From assembly GCF_006715725.1 (NCBI RefSeq), contig NZ_VFNU01000001.1, positions 930,001-994,000 of the forward strand: a DNA stretch of 64,000 bases. Reading direction: 5' to 3'. Positions 24,618 to 32,610 of this stretch are shown here, one piece after another. Made by a program: the position numbers and the translations under genes. The stretch's first letter is position 1. Every line of letters begins with the position of its first letter. Origin of the DNA: Nocardioides sp. SLBN-35 (GTDB lineage: Bacteria; Actinomycetota; Actinomycetes; Propionibacteriales; Nocardioidaceae). The notes under the pieces were generated by a model. That model was given only the letters and a program-made list of their open reading frames with translations. It did no database searches and was not told the DNA's origin.

Positions 24618-25109
24618 GTGCGCCGCCCGGGACGGCGTACCGCCATCGCGGCGGCTGCGCTCGTCGTGGTGGTGGCTGCGGTGGCCTCGCTCGTGGTGCT
24701 GTTGCGCGGCCCGGGGCCCGAGGACGTCGCGGAGGACTACCTCCGCGCGAGCTGGGAGGGCGCCTGGCGCACCGAGTGTGCGCTGGCCACCGAGCGGTGG
24801 CGCACCTACCTCTACGAGGGTGAGCCGTACGCCGACTGCGCGGCCTACGCCGAGGCCGCTGCCGCGACGGCCGAGTCGTCGGCCCTCGCGCCGTACCGTG
24901 GCGACACCGACGTGGTCGTCACCGTCGAGCCGTTCAGCCAGGGGGACGGGCGGGCCCGGGTGAGCTACGACGTCGAGCTGCGCTACCACGGCGACGACCA
25001 GGACGGGTTCGACGCGATCTGGCAGGGCGCCGGGCCGCACGACCGCGGCACCGTCGAGCTGGTCGAGGTCGACGGCGACTGGCGGGTCGCGGGCGTCGAC
25101 GCGGGCTGA
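24618..25109 (+). CDS. membrane-anchored two-cysteine domain protein, cluster gene 4
   Basis: A 163-residue protein: basic N-terminus, membrane segment (IAAAALVVVVAAVASLVVLL), then one exterior domain with PEDVAEDYLRASWEGAWRTE, a Cys (TECALA), a second Cys (ADCAAYAEAA) and a closing VDGDWRVAGVDAG. This matches the domain found twice in cluster gene 2 and once each in genes 5 and 7. The GTG start is 5 bp after the previous stop, in a likely operon. No homologous function known to me. Confidence 0.75.
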   Translation: MRRPGRRTAIAAAALVVVVAAVASLVVLLRGPGPEDVAEDYLRASWEGAWRTECALATERWRTYLYEGEPYADCAAYAEAAAATAESSALAPYRGDTDVVVTVEPFSQGDGRARVSYDVELRYHGDDQDGFDAIWQGAGPHDRGTVELVEVDGDWRVAGVDAG

Positions 25110-25190
25110 CTCCGGGACCGCGGTGGGGTTGAAGCCCGCGGCGGCGTGGCATGATGCCCGCCGACCTGCCCGCCCGCCCAGGAGAGTGCG

Positions 25191-26054
25191 ATGTCCGACC
25201 CGAACCAGCCCACCGTCCCCGCCGGTTGGTACCCCGACGGCCAGGGCGGGCAGCGCTGGTGGGACGGCACCCAGTGGACCGAGCACACCCAGTCGCCGTC
25301 CGCCGGGCCGGCCGCCGACGCCACCGTCATCGCCCCCCGGCCTCCGCAGCAGCAGCCCCAGCAGCCGCCCGCGCAGCCGCAGTTCCAGCAGCCCGCGCAG
25401 CCCCAGCAGCCGCCGGCCCAGCACTACGCGCAGCAGCCCTACGGCCAGCAGCCGCAGCAGTTCGGCCAGCCCCAGCAGTTCGGCCAGCATTTCGCCCAGC
25501 CCGGCTGGGCCCCGCCGAGCGGCGGCGGTGGTGGTGGCAAGAAGCTCGGTCTCCTCCTCGGTGCCGGCGCCGCGGCGCTCGTCCTGCTCGTCATCCTCGT
25601 CGTCGTGCTGGTGAAGGTGACCGGCGGCGGCAGCCCCGAGGACGTGGCGACGGACTACCTCAAGGCGCGCGGCGAGCGTGACTACGGGGCGTGGTGCGAG
25701 CTGACGGCCGAGGACGAGCGGGACTCCCTGCTCGAGGCGGCCGACGCCGACGACTGCGACGAGTTCGCAGACGAGTCGGCGAAGGAGGAGGAGAAGACGA
25801 GCGACCAGTTCGAGGACGAGTACGGACTCTCGCTCGACGAGGCCAATGACAACTTCGACTACGAGTACGAGGTCAAGGACGTCGACGAGGACGGCGACGA
25901 GGCGACGGTCGAGGTGAAGCAGACGGCCGAGTACACCGCCGACGACAAGTTCCTCGACGAAGCGCTCGACGGCGAGAAGACCGACGAGCGGACCCTCACG
26001 ATGAAGCTCGTCAAGGAGGACGGCGACTGGAAGGTCCAGGACGCGAACTCCTGA
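25191..26054 (+). CDS. DUF2510 membrane protein with two-cysteine exterior domain, cluster gene 5
   Basis: A 287-residue protein. Residues 1-32 are a DUF2510 motif (VPAGWYPDGQGGQRWWDGTQ WTEH), a small Trp-rich cytoplasmic module common in actinobacterial membrane proteins. Then a Gln/Pro-rich stretch (about 45-105), a Gly5-Lys2 hinge, a membrane helix (LLLGAGAAALVLLVILVVVL), and an acidic exterior domain beginning PEDVATDYLKARGERDYGAW with Cys in WCELTAED and DDCDEFADE and ending KEDGDWKVQDANS. Domain structure parallels gene 2. Start ATG 25191 has GGAGAG upstream. The exterior is unusually rich in Asp/Glu. Confidence 0.82.
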   Translation: MSDPNQPTVPAGWYPDGQGGQRWWDGTQWTEHTQSPSAGPAADATVIAPRPPQQQPQQPPAQPQFQQPAQPQQPPAQHYAQQPYGQQPQQFGQPQQFGQHFAQPGWAPPSGGGGGGKKLGLLLGAGAAALVLLVILVVVLVKVTGGGSPEDVATDYLKARGERDYGAWCELTAEDERDSLLEAADADDCDEFADESAKEEEKTSDQFEDEYGLSLDEANDNFDYEYEVKDVDEDGDEATVEVKQTAEYTADDKFLDEALDGEKTDERTLTMKLVKEDGDWKVQDANS

Positions 26055-26067
26055 GTCGACCGGCCCG

Positions 26068-26946
26068 ATGCGCTCCCTCACCGCGACCGTCACGGTCCTC
26101 CTGGCGACCCTGGTCGCCCCCTTCGCGATCGCCGGGACCTGGCTGACCGCGCGGGTCGACGACCGCAGCGAGTACGTCGACACGGTCGCCGGTCTCGCCC
26201 ACGACCCGGCCGTGCGTCAGGTGCTCGCCGAGGCGGCCGCGGACGGGGCGGTTCAGTCGCTGCAGGAGCACATCCCCTTCGGGCTGCCCTCGGCCGTGCG
26301 GGAGTGGGCCGACGAGGCGGCCACCACGGTCGTGGAGAGCCCGGAGTTCCCGGCGTTCTGGCGCCGGGCCAACGGCGACGTGCACGACCAGGTGCTCGCG
26401 GTGCTCGAGGATCCCGAGGCGCCCGCCGACGGCTCGATCACCGTCGATGCCGGACCCCTGGTCGACCAGGTGCTGGGGCGCCTCGAGGACCGCGGCATCC
26501 CGGTCGGGCTGCTGCCCGACGTCGAGCTCCGGGTCCCCGTGGAGCGGGAGTCGAAGGTCGCCGAGGCTGGCCCGGCGTACCGTGCCGTCGACGGGGTCAG
26601 CCGACTGCTGCCGTTCGTCTGGATCGGCCTCATCGTGATCGCCCTGGTCGTCGCGCGCGGCTGGCGGGCCGAGGTCCGCGCGCTCGGGCTCGGCCTGCTC
26701 GGCGTCGCCCTCGCGGCGGTGGGGCTGCTGCTCGCCGCGGAACCGCTGCGCGACGCCGCTCTCGACCGGGTCGAGGTGGAGCGCCGTGAGCTCGCCGGGG
26801 CCCTGCTGGACGCGGTGGTCGGCTCGCTGGAGCCGTACGCGCGGGGCTTCCTCCTGGCGGCGCCCGTCGGGCTGGTCCTGCTGCTCGTCACCCTGTGGCC
26901 GCGCCGCCGGGACGAATCGCCTCTCCCGGAGCCCTCGGGGCACTAG
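26068..26946 (+). CDS. four-helix membrane protein with large exterior loop, cluster gene 6
   Basis: A 292-residue protein of unknown family: an N-terminal hydrophobic segment (ATVTVLLATLVAPFAIAGTW), an exterior region of about 150 residues (DPAVRQVLAEAAADGAVQSL..., GLLPDVELRVPVERE), then three membrane helices (LPFVWIGLIVIALVVARGW, LGLGLLGVALAAVGLLLAAE, GFLLAAPVGLVLLLVTLWPR). It lacks the two-cysteine domain of its neighbours but lies between genes that have it, 13 bp after one and 10 bp before the next, so it probably belongs to the same assembly. Confidence 0.75.
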   Translation: MRSLTATVTVLLATLVAPFAIAGTWLTARVDDRSEYVDTVAGLAHDPAVRQVLAEAAADGAVQSLQEHIPFGLPSAVREWADEAATTVVESPEFPAFWRRANGDVHDQVLAVLEDPEAPADGSITVDAGPLVDQVLGRLEDRGIPVGLLPDVELRVPVERESKVAEAGPAYRAVDGVSRLLPFVWIGLIVIALVVARGWRAEVRALGLGLLGVALAAVGLLLAAEPLRDAALDRVEVERRELAGALLDAVVGSLEPYARGFLLAAPVGLVLLLVTLWPRRRDESPLPEPSGH

Positions 26947-26956
26947 GCTCACGCGC

Positions 26957-27796
26957 GTGAGCGACCAGTTCCCCCCACCTGGGCAGCCCGGCGAGCAGCC
27001 TCCGACCCAGATGGCGCCGCCGGCCGGCGGCGCCCCCGTGCCGCCGTACGGCGCTCCCGGCCAGCCGCCGCAGCCGGGCTACCCGCCCCAGCCGCCGCAG
27101 CCCGCGGCGCCCGGCTACCAGCAGCCCCAGCAGCCGGGCTACCCCCAGCCCGGCTACCCCCAACCGGGCTACCCGGGCGGCGGCTACCCCGGTGGACCAG
27201 GCGGCCCCGGCGGCCCCGGATTCCCGGCGCCCCCGACCGGTGGGGGCGGCAAGAAGGGCCTGATCATCGCGGTCGTCGCCGGGGTGGTGGTCCTCGTCCT
27301 CGGTGTCGTGGCGGTGCTCGCCTTCACCGTGTTCAACGGTGACGACGACAAGCCGGCCGCCAAGGACGACACGTCCACGACCAAGGACGCTACCGACGAG
27401 CCCACCGACGAGCCGACCGACGAGCCGACCGACGAGCCGACCGAGTCCGACTCGTCCGACCTGGGCGACGCGCCCACCGACGACCCGTCGATCACGGCGC
27501 GGGCCTTCCTCGACTCGCTGCTCGAGGGCAACTGCCTCGCGGTGGAGGGTCTGACGACGCCGGACTACTTCGCCTCCGAGTTCACCGACCAGGACGGCTG
27601 CAAGGCGGTCGCCGGAAACCTCGAGATGTCCAACGCCGAGTACACCTTCGAGGACCCCACGATCGTGGGCGACATCGCCGCGCTCGACGGCGACGTCTAC
27701 GCGCCCAACACCGGCAAGACCCTGGTGTCGCACTGGGCGCTCGACGGCAGCTCGGGCGAATGGCTCGTGAGCGGCTACAGCTACACCGAGAAGTGA
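26957..27796 (+). CDS. Pro/Gly/Tyr-rich membrane protein with two-cysteine domain, cluster gene 7
   Basis: A 279-residue protein. The cytoplasmic part has repeated GYPQPGYPQ and GGPGGPG runs (about residues 25-90), then a membrane helix (LIIAVVAGVVVLVLGVVAVL), a tandem DEPT repeat (four copies, DNA 27397-27445), and an exterior domain: PSITARAFLDSLLEGNCLAV, DGCKAVAGN, closing SSGEWLVSGYSYTEK. Cys pair and final W-L-V match the other copies. The GTG at 26957 follows TAGGCT (26944-26949) by 7 nt, suggesting a second leaderless promoter inside the cluster. A strong hairpin follows the stop. Confidence 0.8.
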   Translation: MSDQFPPPGQPGEQPPTQMAPPAGGAPVPPYGAPGQPPQPGYPPQPPQPAAPGYQQPQQPGYPQPGYPQPGYPGGGYPGGPGGPGGPGFPAPPTGGGGKKGLIIAVVAGVVVLVLGVVAVLAFTVFNGDDDKPAAKDDTSTTKDATDEPTDEPTDEPTDEPTESDSSDLGDAPTDDPSITARAFLDSLLEGNCLAVEGLTTPDYFASEFTDQDGCKAVAGNLEMSNAEYTFEDPTIVGDIAALDGDVYAPNTGKTLVSHWALDGSSGEWLVSGYSYTEK

Positions 27797-27801
27797 TGCG
27801 C

Positions 27802-27837
27802 CGGTACGACGACGCGGCTCCCCGTGTCGTCGTACCG
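27802..27837 (+). terminator. 16-bp stem terminator after the membrane-protein cluster
   Basis: CGGTACGACGACGCGG pairs with its inverted copy across a CTCC loop; the single mismatch is a G-U pair in RNA. It starts 6 bp after the stop of cluster gene 7. A rho-independent-like terminator without U-tract. Confidence 0.75.
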
Positions 27838-27937
27838 CCCTGGGGGACAGGACGCCGGGACAGGACCCGCGCGTCGCCCCCGACGCCGGCCGGCGTCGGG
27901 TTCGCGATCCGATCATGGGGACGAAGTATCGTGGCGA

Positions 27938-27964
27938 GTGACGGTGTGCTCCGGATCACGTCAC
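27938..27964. promoter_or_regulatory. GTGACG-N15-CGTCAC dyad upstream of the oxo-acid dehydrogenase operon
   Basis: Six-bp inverted arms 86 bp before the E1alpha start, in a 250-bp gap. It may be a regulator site; nothing more can be said. The TATCGT near 27928 is a possible -10. Confidence 0.3.
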
Positions 27965-28049
27965 GCCACCCCTGTGCCGGACCCGGACCACGGACCGACC
28001 AGACCCGTGCCGCGGCGATCCCGCAGGCGGCGGATGCAAGGAGTGGCGA

Positions 28050-29183
28050 ATGACCGACCCCGTCTTCGGACCGGCCCCCGAACGCACCCCCGATCCTGAG
28101 CTCGTCCAGCTGCTCACCCCCGAGGGGGAGCGGGTCCACCACCCGGGCTTCGACGTCGAGTTCAGCGCCGAGGAGCTGCGCGGCTTCTACCGCGACATGA
28201 CCCTGGTCCGGCGCCTGGACACCGAGGCGACCGCGCTGCAGCGCCACGGCGAGCTCGGCCTGTGGGCCCAGCTGCTCGGCCAGGAGGCAGCCCAGATCGG
28301 CGCCGGTCGTGCGCTCGCGCCGCAGGACTTCGTCTTCCCGACCTACCGCGAGCACGGCGTCGCGTGGTGCCGGGGGGTCGACCCGGTCCGGCTGCTCGGC
28401 CTGTTCCGCGGCGTCGACCAGGGCGGCTGGGACCCGGCGGCCCACAACTTCGCCCTCTACACGATCGTGATCGGCGCGCAGACCCTGCACGCGACCGGGT
28501 ACGCCATGGGTGTCCAGCGCGACGGCCTGGTCGGCACCGGCGACCCGGCTCGCGACACCGCCGTGGTCGCCCACTTCGGCGACGGCGCCACCTCTCAGGG
28601 CGACGTCAACGAGGCGTTCGTCTTCGCGGCCTCCTTCAACGCTCCGGTCGTGTTCTTCTGCCAGAACAACCAGTGGGCGATCTCGGAGCCCTTCGAGCGC
28701 CAGTCCCGGATCCCGCTCTACCGCCGCTCCCACGGCTTCGGCTTCCCCGGCATCCGCGTCGACGGCAACGACGTGCTCGCGACGTACGCCGTCACGAAGG
28801 CTGCCCTGCAGCGGGCGCGTGAGGGCCAGGGCCCGATCCTGATCGAGGCCTACACGTACCGGATGGGCGCCCACACCACCACCGACGATCCCACCCGCTA
28901 CCGGCTCAGCGACGACGTCGAGCACTGGAAGCTCAAGGACCCGATCGCCCGCCTCGAGGTCTATCTGCGCCGCAACGGCATGGCCGACGACGCGTTCCTG
29001 TCCGAGCTCGCGGCCGAGGCCGACGCGCTCGGCGAGCGGATGCGGCGCGAGTGCCACGCCCTCCCGGATCCCTCGCCCCACGAGCTGTGGGACCTGGTCC
29101 ACGCGGAGAAGACGGCCGAGCTGGCGGCCCAGCAGGCGGAGTTCGACGCGCACGCCGCCTCGTTCGAGGAGGTGCCGTCATGA
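28050..29183 (+). CDS. bkdA: branched-chain 2-oxoacid dehydrogenase E1 alpha subunit
   Basis: A 377-residue thiamine-diphosphate enzyme subunit. The ThDP/Mg motif is HFGDGATSQGDVNEAFVFAA ... CQNNQWAIS (GDG-x26-30-NN). Other family blocks: RDMTLVRRLDTEATALQRHGELG, LGQEAAQIGAGRAL, PTYREHGV, and HTTTDDPTRYR, the conserved loop after the phosphorylation-site region. It decarboxylates a 2-oxo acid and, with E1 beta, transfers the acyl group to E2 lipoyl. The RBS AAGGAG precedes the ATG. First gene of E1alpha-E1beta-E2; the 3' end overlaps the next ATG (ATGA). No E3 gene is here. A pyruvate-dehydrogenase-type substrate is possible, but the three-gene order and short E2 favour branched-chain oxo acids. 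Confidence 0.92.
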   Translation: MTDPVFGPAPERTPDPELVQLLTPEGERVHHPGFDVEFSAEELRGFYRDMTLVRRLDTEATALQRHGELGLWAQLLGQEAAQIGAGRALAPQDFVFPTYREHGVAWCRGVDPVRLLGLFRGVDQGGWDPAAHNFALYTIVIGAQTLHATGYAMGVQRDGLVGTGDPARDTAVVAHFGDGATSQGDVNEAFVFAASFNAPVVFFCQNNQWAISEPFERQSRIPLYRRSHGFGFPGIRVDGNDVLATYAVTKAALQRAREGQGPILIEAYTYRMGAHTTTDDPTRYRLSDDVEHWKLKDPIARLEVYLRRNGMADDAFLSELAAEADALGERMRRECHALPDPSPHELWDLVHAEKTAELAAQQAEFDAHAASFEEVPS

Positions 29184-30157
29184 CCACGATGACCTTGGCC
29201 AAGGCGCTCAACGCCGGCCTGCGCAAGGCGATGGAGGACGACGACAAGGTCGTCATCATGGGCGAGGACGTCGGCACCCTCGGCGGCGTCTTCCGGCTCA
29301 CCGACGGGCTGCAGAAGGACTTCGGCGACGCCCGGGTGATCGACACCCCGCTGGCCGAGTCCGGCATCGTCGGCACCGCCGTCGGCCTGGCGATGCGGGG
29401 CTACCGGCCGGTGGTCGAGATCCAGTTCGACGGCTTCGTCTACCCCGCCTACGACCAGATCGTGTGCCAGGTCGCCCGGTTCCACTTCCGCAGCCGGGGC
29501 CGGGTCCGGATCCCGATGGTCATCCGGATCCCGTTCGGCGGCGGCATCGGCGCGGTCGAGCACCACAGCGAGTCGCCCGAGGCGCAGTTCGTGCACACCC
29601 CCGGCCTCAAGGTCGTCGCCTGCTCCAACCCGGCCGACGCCTACGTGATGATCCAGCAGGCGATCCACGCCGATGACCCGGTGATCTTCCTCGAGCCCAA
29701 GCGGCTCTACCACTCGGCCAAGGCCGATGTCGACGAGTCCGCGCCGGCAGCGCCGCTGTGGCAGTCGCGGGTGGTGCGCCCCGGCTCCGACGCGACGCTC
29801 GTCGCCTACGGGCCGACGGTCTCCACCTGCCTGGACGCCGCGACCGTCGCGGCCGAGGAGGGCCGCTCGCTGGAGGTCATCGACCTGCGCACCCTCTCGC
29901 CGCTCGATCTCGTGCCCGTGCACGAGTCGGTCCGTCGTACCGGACGCCTGGTCGTGGTCCACGAGGCCCACCTGACCCTCGGTGTCGGTGCCGAGATCGC
30001 CGCGCGGGTCACCGAGGAGTGCTTCCACTCGCTCGAGGCCCCCGTGCTGCGCGTCGGCGGCTTCGACACCCCCTACCCGCCCGCCCGGATCGAGGAGGCC
30101 TTCCTGCCCGACCTCGACCGGATCCTCGACGCCGTCGACCGGACCTTCGGGTTCTGA
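29180..30157 (+). CDS. bkdB: branched-chain 2-oxoacid dehydrogenase E1 beta subunit
   Basis: A 325-residue transketolase-like subunit. Family blocks in order: TLAKALNAGLRKAMEDDDKV, VIMGEDVGTLGGVFRLTDGL, DTPLAESGIVGTAVGLAMRG, EIQFDGFVYPAYDQIVCQVA, VIRIPFGGGIGAVEHHSESP EAQFVHTPGLKVV, DPVIFLEPKRLYHS, and the C-terminal transketolase domain VIDLRTLSPLD ... GFDTPYPPARIEE. It forms the a2b2 E1 that makes hydroxyalkyl-ThDP and reductively acylates E2. Start ATG at 29180 overlaps the E1alpha stop by ATGA, so stoichiometry is set by coupled translation. The 13-bp gap to E2 contains GAGGAGT. Confidence 0.94.
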   Translation: MTTMTLAKALNAGLRKAMEDDDKVVIMGEDVGTLGGVFRLTDGLQKDFGDARVIDTPLAESGIVGTAVGLAMRGYRPVVEIQFDGFVYPAYDQIVCQVARFHFRSRGRVRIPMVIRIPFGGGIGAVEHHSESPEAQFVHTPGLKVVACSNPADAYVMIQQAIHADDPVIFLEPKRLYHSAKADVDESAPAAPLWQSRVVRPGSDATLVAYGPTVSTCLDAATVAAEEGRSLEVIDLRTLSPLDLVPVHESVRRTGRLVVVHEAHLTLGVGAEIAARVTEECFHSLEAPVLRVGGFDTPYPPARIEEAFLPDLDRILDAVDRTFGF

Positions 30158-30170
30158 GGAGTCTCCTGCC

Positions 30171-31493
30171 ATGGCTGTGAACGAGTTCAAGCTCCCCGAT
30201 GTCGGCGAGGGCCTCACCGAGGCCGAGATCGTGGCCTGGCGGGTCAAGGAGGGCGACGTCGTCGCCGTCAACGACATCGTCGTCGAGATCGAGACCGCCA
30301 AGTCGATCGTCGAGCTGCCCTCGCCGTACGCCGGCCACGTGCTGGCGCTGCTCGTCGCCGAGGGCGACACCGTCGAGGTCGGTACGCCGATCATCCGGGT
30401 CGGCGAGCCCGGCGCGGCGCCCGCGGCCGCTCCTGAGGCCGCTCCCGAGGTCCCCGCCCCGGCGGCGGAGGTCATCGACACCAACGTCCCACCGGCCGGC
30501 AACGCCACCCTCGTCGGCTACGGCCCCAAGCAGCGTGCCCTCAAGCGGCGCGCGCGCAAGGCCACGCCCGACGAGGTCCCGGCCGTCGTCGTGCCCGGGC
30601 CGGTCGATGAGCCCGCACGTCCGCTCCGGGCCCTCGCGAAGCCGCTCGTGCGGCGCCTGGCCCGCGACCTCGGCGTCGACCTGACCGCCCTCGTACCGAC
30701 CGGGCCGAAGGGCACGGTCAGCAAGGAGGACGTGCTCGCCGCCGCCGGCTCGGCCGCGCCCACCGCCCCGGCCCCGGTGGCCGTCGACCCCGCCGGCCGC
30801 GAGACCCGTGAGCCGATCAAGGGGGTGCGCAAGAACATGGCCGCCGCGATGGTCGCCTCCGCCTCGACCGCCCCCCACGTCACCGAGTGGGTCACCATCG
30901 ACGCGACCGCGACGGTCGACCTGGTCGCGCGGCTGCGCGAGCGCCGCGAGTTCGCGGACACCAAGGTCAGCCCGCTGCTCGTGGTGGCGCGTGCCTGCCT
31001 GCTCGCGATGCGTCGTACCCCGTTGGTCAACTCGACCTGGGACGAGGCCGCCCAGGAGGTCGTGGTCAAGCACTACGTCAACCTCGGCATCGCCGCCGCC
31101 ACCCCGCGCGGCCTGGTCGTCCCGAACGTCAAGGACGCCCACGAGCTCACCCTCGTCGAGCTCGCCCGGGCCCTCGAGGAGCTGACCGCCACCGCCCGCG
31201 AGGGCCGCACCCAGCCCGCCGACATGGCCGGCGGCTCGTTCACGATCACCAACGTGGGCGTCTTCGGCGTCGACGGTGGTACGCCGATCATCAACCCCGG
31301 CGAGTCCGCGATCCTGTGCCTCGGCGCGATCAAGCCGCAGCCGTGGGTCGTCGGCGACCAGGTCGTGCCGCGCCAGGTGATGACGCTCTCGCTGTCCTTC
31401 GACCACCGCCACATCGACGGTGCCACCGGCTCGCAGTTCCTCGCCGACGTGGCCGACCTGGTCAGCGACCCCGCCACAGCCCTGCTGTTCTAA
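30171..31493 (+). CDS. bkdC: dihydrolipoamide acyltransferase E2 of branched-chain oxoacid dehydrogenase
   Basis: A 440-residue E2. A single N-terminal lipoyl domain with the lipoyl lysine in EIETAKSIVELPSPYAG (Lys44), a Pro/Ala-rich linker (about 80-105), a peripheral-subunit-binding domain (ALAKPLVRRLARDLGVDLTA, then GPKGTVSKEDV at about 175-190), and a C-terminal acyltransferase with KNMAAAMVASASTAPHVTEW, VNLGIAAATPRGLVVPNVKD, SFTITNVGVFGVDGGTPIIN and catalytic SFDHRHIDGA (H-x-x-x-D-G). It takes the acyl group from E1 to CoA, giving isobutyryl-, isovaleryl- or 2-methylbutyryl-CoA. Isobutyryl-CoA is a substrate of IcmF at 13.7-16.9 kb. A 22-bp repeat array starts right after the stop. Confidence 0.94.
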   Translation: MAVNEFKLPDVGEGLTEAEIVAWRVKEGDVVAVNDIVVEIETAKSIVELPSPYAGHVLALLVAEGDTVEVGTPIIRVGEPGAAPAAAPEAAPEVPAPAAEVIDTNVPPAGNATLVGYGPKQRALKRRARKATPDEVPAVVVPGPVDEPARPLRALAKPLVRRLARDLGVDLTALVPTGPKGTVSKEDVLAAAGSAAPTAPAPVAVDPAGRETREPIKGVRKNMAAAMVASASTAPHVTEWVTIDATATVDLVARLRERREFADTKVSPLLVVARACLLAMRRTPLVNSTWDEAAQEVVVKHYVNLGIAAATPRGLVVPNVKDAHELTLVELARALEELTATAREGRTQPADMAGGSFTITNVGVFGVDGGTPIINPGESAILCLGAIKPQPWVVGDQVVPRQVMTLSLSFDHRHIDGATGSQFLADVADLVSDPATALLF

Positions 31494-31594
31494 CCCGTTG
31501 AGTTGCCGCAAACTCCCCGTTCAGTTGCCGCAGACTCACCGTTGAGTTGCGCAGAGGTGGCAACTCAACGGGGAGAAAGCGGCAACTCAACGGG
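31494..31594. repeat. 22-bp-phased mirror repeat array (3 direct + 2 inverted copies)
   Basis: CCCGTTGAGTTGCCGC-type units: GTT(G/C)AGTTG starts at 31497, 31519 and 31541 (22-bp steps); inverted CAACTCAAC ends at 31569 and 31591 (22 bp). It begins on the base after the E2 stop codon. The nearest direct-inverted pair can fold into a hairpin with flanking G/C pairs. Same architecture as the 32-bp arrays but unrelated sequence. Confidence 0.85.
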
Positions 31595-31653
31595 CGGGGC
31601 GGGGCTGTGGACGAACGCTCGCCAGTGCCGGACCCGCCCGGTAGAACGTCGGC

Positions 31654-32610
31654 ATGCTGCGACGCGACCTTCCCACGACGCTCGGTCCCTACCGGATCGT
31701 GCGTCTGCTGGGGCGCGGCGGCATGGGCACCGTCCACGAGGCGGTCGACACCGCGCTCGGGCGCCACGTCGCGCTCAAGCTGATCGTTCCCGAGCTCGCC
31801 GACGACCCGGACTTCCGGGAGCGGTTCGTGCGGGAGGCCCGGGCCCAGGCGTCGCTCGACTCGCCCCACGTCGTGCGGGTCTTCGCCCACGGCGAGATCG
31901 ACGGCCGGCTCTACCTCGCCAGCCAGCTCGTGCCCGACGGCGACCTCGCAGCAGCGCTGCGCCGGCACGGTGCCCTGTCCGAGCCGGAGGCGGTCGATCT
32001 CGTCGCCCAGGTGGCCGACGGGCTCGCCGAGGCCCATCGCGCGGGCCTGGTGCACCGCGACGTCAAGGCGGCCAACGTGCTGCTCCACCGGCGGGGCACC
32101 CACACCGTCGCCTACCTCGCGGACTTCGGGATCGCCGCGCCCGCGCGCGGTGACGCGGCAGCCGACGACGTCCGTGAGCTGCTCCGGCTGCTGCGTGACG
32201 TCCTCGCAAAGGCTCCCGGCCCGGCGCTCGCGCGGGTGCTCGCCGAGCCGCCCGCGACCGCGGCGGCCGTGCGCGACGTACTGCGCGGAATGGTGCGTGA
32301 CGGGCGCCTTGGCGAGCGAGGGGCGCGCCGTCGGTGGGTCGCGGCGGGCATCGCCGCAGCGCTGGCGCTCGTGGCCGTCCTGGCGGTGTCCCTGGTGCCC
32401 GGCTCCGGGTCGAGGCCCGACACCGTCGCGGCCCTCGCCCGCGCGCTCGAGCGCGACGCCGGCCTCGACCGGGCGACCGCGCGCTGCACCGCCCGCGCCC
32501 TCGCCGCGGCCCACCGCCCCGGCCGCCTCGAGGACGTCCCCGTCGACGTCGTCCTCACCGCCGCCGCGAGCTGCCTGTGGAGCGTCAACCCGCGCGACGG
32601 GCCCGCTTGA
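31654..32610 (+). CDS. membrane Ser/Thr protein kinase with shortened C-lobe
   Basis: A 318-residue Hanks-type kinase. Gly-loop GRGGMGTVHEA (20-30), VAIK lysine K42 in HVALKLI, alpha-C glutamate in REARAQ (E61), HRD loop LVHRDVKAANVLL (H134-L144) and DFG in LADFGIA (157-159) are all intact. After DFGIA the chain jumps to ARGDAAADDVRELLRLLRDV, the alpha-F region, so the activation segment with APE and most of alpha-G are missing. Residues about 229-247 form a membrane helix, and a short exterior of about 65 residues with two Cys follows. It may be a pseudoactive, constitutive or scaffold kinase. Its stop overlaps the convergent GGDEF gene by 26 bp. No phosphatase gene nearby. Confidence 0.85.
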   Translation: MLRRDLPTTLGPYRIVRLLGRGGMGTVHEAVDTALGRHVALKLIVPELADDPDFRERFVREARAQASLDSPHVVRVFAHGEIDGRLYLASQLVPDGDLAAALRRHGALSEPEAVDLVAQVADGLAEAHRAGLVHRDVKAANVLLHRRGTHTVAYLADFGIAAPARGDAAADDVRELLRLLRDVLAKAPGPALARVLAEPPATAAAVRDVLRGMVRDGRLGERGARRRWVAAGIAAALALVAVLAVSLVPGSGSRPDTVAALARALERDAGLDRATARCTARALAAAHRPGRLEDVPVDVVLTAAASCLWSVNPRDGPA

